Under the pieces are notes generated by a model. The model was not told the DNA's origin. It ran no database searches and was given only the letters and a program-made list of their open reading frames with translations. 64,000 nucleotides of DNA from Roseivivax halodurans JCM 10272. Lineage in GTDB: Bacteria > Pseudomonadota > Alphaproteobacteria > Rhodobacterales > Rhodobacteraceae. Below, one piece after another: positions 63,776-64,000 of this stretch (position 1 is the stretch's first letter; each line of letters starts with the position of its first letter). Made by a program: the position numbers and the translations under genes. The stretch lies in contig NZ_JALZ01000016.1 in the NCBI RefSeq assembly GCF_000521785.1, positions 1 through 64,000 of the forward strand, read 5' to 3'.

Positions 63776-64000
63776 ATGACAAGAACGCTCACTGCCGCGC
63801 TTGCCGCGACGACCATGCTGACCGGGGCCGCGATGGCGCAGGACACCATGATCATCGGCATCACGCAGAACAACGTCGGCGTGGACAGCTACCAGACCAC
63901 CTACGAGCAGGCGTTCATTGCTGCGGCCGAGGCCAACGACGCGGTCGAGACCGTGGTGCTCGACGCCGGCGGCGACGTCGCCCGCCAGATCGCGCAGATG
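63776..64000 (+). CDS. Sugar-type ABC transporter substrate-binding protein, N-terminal part
   Basis: The first 75 codons of a gene running off the window. The signal peptide MTRTLTAALAATTMLTGAAM is cleaved at AMA-QDTM. MIIGITQNNVGVDSYQTTYE is the first strand and helix of a type I periplasmic-binding fold (ribose/rhizopine family), followed by VVLDAGGDVARQIAQM. AGGGAGGACGACC precedes the ATG. It is divergent from the regulator at 61769 and presumably heads a second ABC uptake operon. Confidence 0.85.
   Translation, partial: MTRTLTAALAATTMLTGAAMAQDTMIIGITQNNVGVDSYQTTYEQAFIAAAEANDAVETVVLDAGGDVARQIAQM

Overview
The window is 64 kb of a GC-rich alphaproteobacterial chromosome, most probably from the Rhodobacterales (Roseobacter/Paracoccus relatives). 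This rests on established family knowledge rather than a search: a ScfR/PccR-type regulator beside pccB, pccA and methylmalonyl-CoA mutase, an RNase E with an acidic insert in its S1 domain, many TRAP transporters, and dense operons with ATGA/GTGA overlaps. No tRNA, rRNA, CRISPR array, insertion sequence or prophage was seen.

Region 1 (1-21 kb) is mostly housekeeping. It holds the tail of a phytase-like esterase, an osmoregulated glucan glucosyltransferase (opgH), an MFS carrier, a penicillin acylase-family hydrolase, a hydroxyisobutyrate dehydrogenase-like enzyme, rne with a long leader, a TusA-like protein, ccdA, class I fructose-bisphosphate aldolase, a secreted repeat/PRC-barrel protein, O-acetylhomoserine sulfhydrylase (metY), a UPF0173 hydrolase, a ceramidase-family membrane protein, gatC-gatA, and a lipoprotein coupled to an AmpD-like amidase that seems to start at CTG.

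Region 2 (21-32.4 kb) is the propionyl-CoA pathway: scfR/pccR, an MFS carrier, pccB, small proteins and lipoproteins, pccA and mcm. TTTGCAAA-type repeats lie in front of scfR, between the MFS gene and pccB, and between pccB and pccA, which fits control by the ScfR-family protein.

Region 3 (32.7-39.4 kb) is a TAXI-TRAP uptake system, with a 14-bp hairpin between binding protein and fused permease, followed by a DctB/DctD-like two-component pair.

Region 4 (39.6-50 kb) is a sugar ABC transporter (two permeases, a double ATPase, a ribose-type binding protein) with two Gfo/Idh/MocA dehydrogenases, a GMC oxidoreductase and an unusual regulator: a winged-helix DNA-binding domain joined to a complete ABC solute-binding-protein domain with no signal peptide.

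Region 5 (50.1-64 kb) is a 12-gene minus-strand block: a second regulator of the same architecture, an SDR, a creatinase-like M24 protein lacking metal ligands, E1-alpha and E1-beta of a 2-oxoacid dehydrogenase, an E2 split into a lipoyl-carrier protein and a separate acyltransferase core around an aldehyde dehydrogenase gene, an OsmC protein and a TRAP transporter. A second sugar-type ABC binding protein diverges from the regulator and runs off the window. Both regulator loci carry the inverted repeat TCCA-N3-TGGA in a divergent promoter. The pair of binding-protein-like regulators with these catabolic islands is the best candidate for an undescribed system here; the substrates are unknown.
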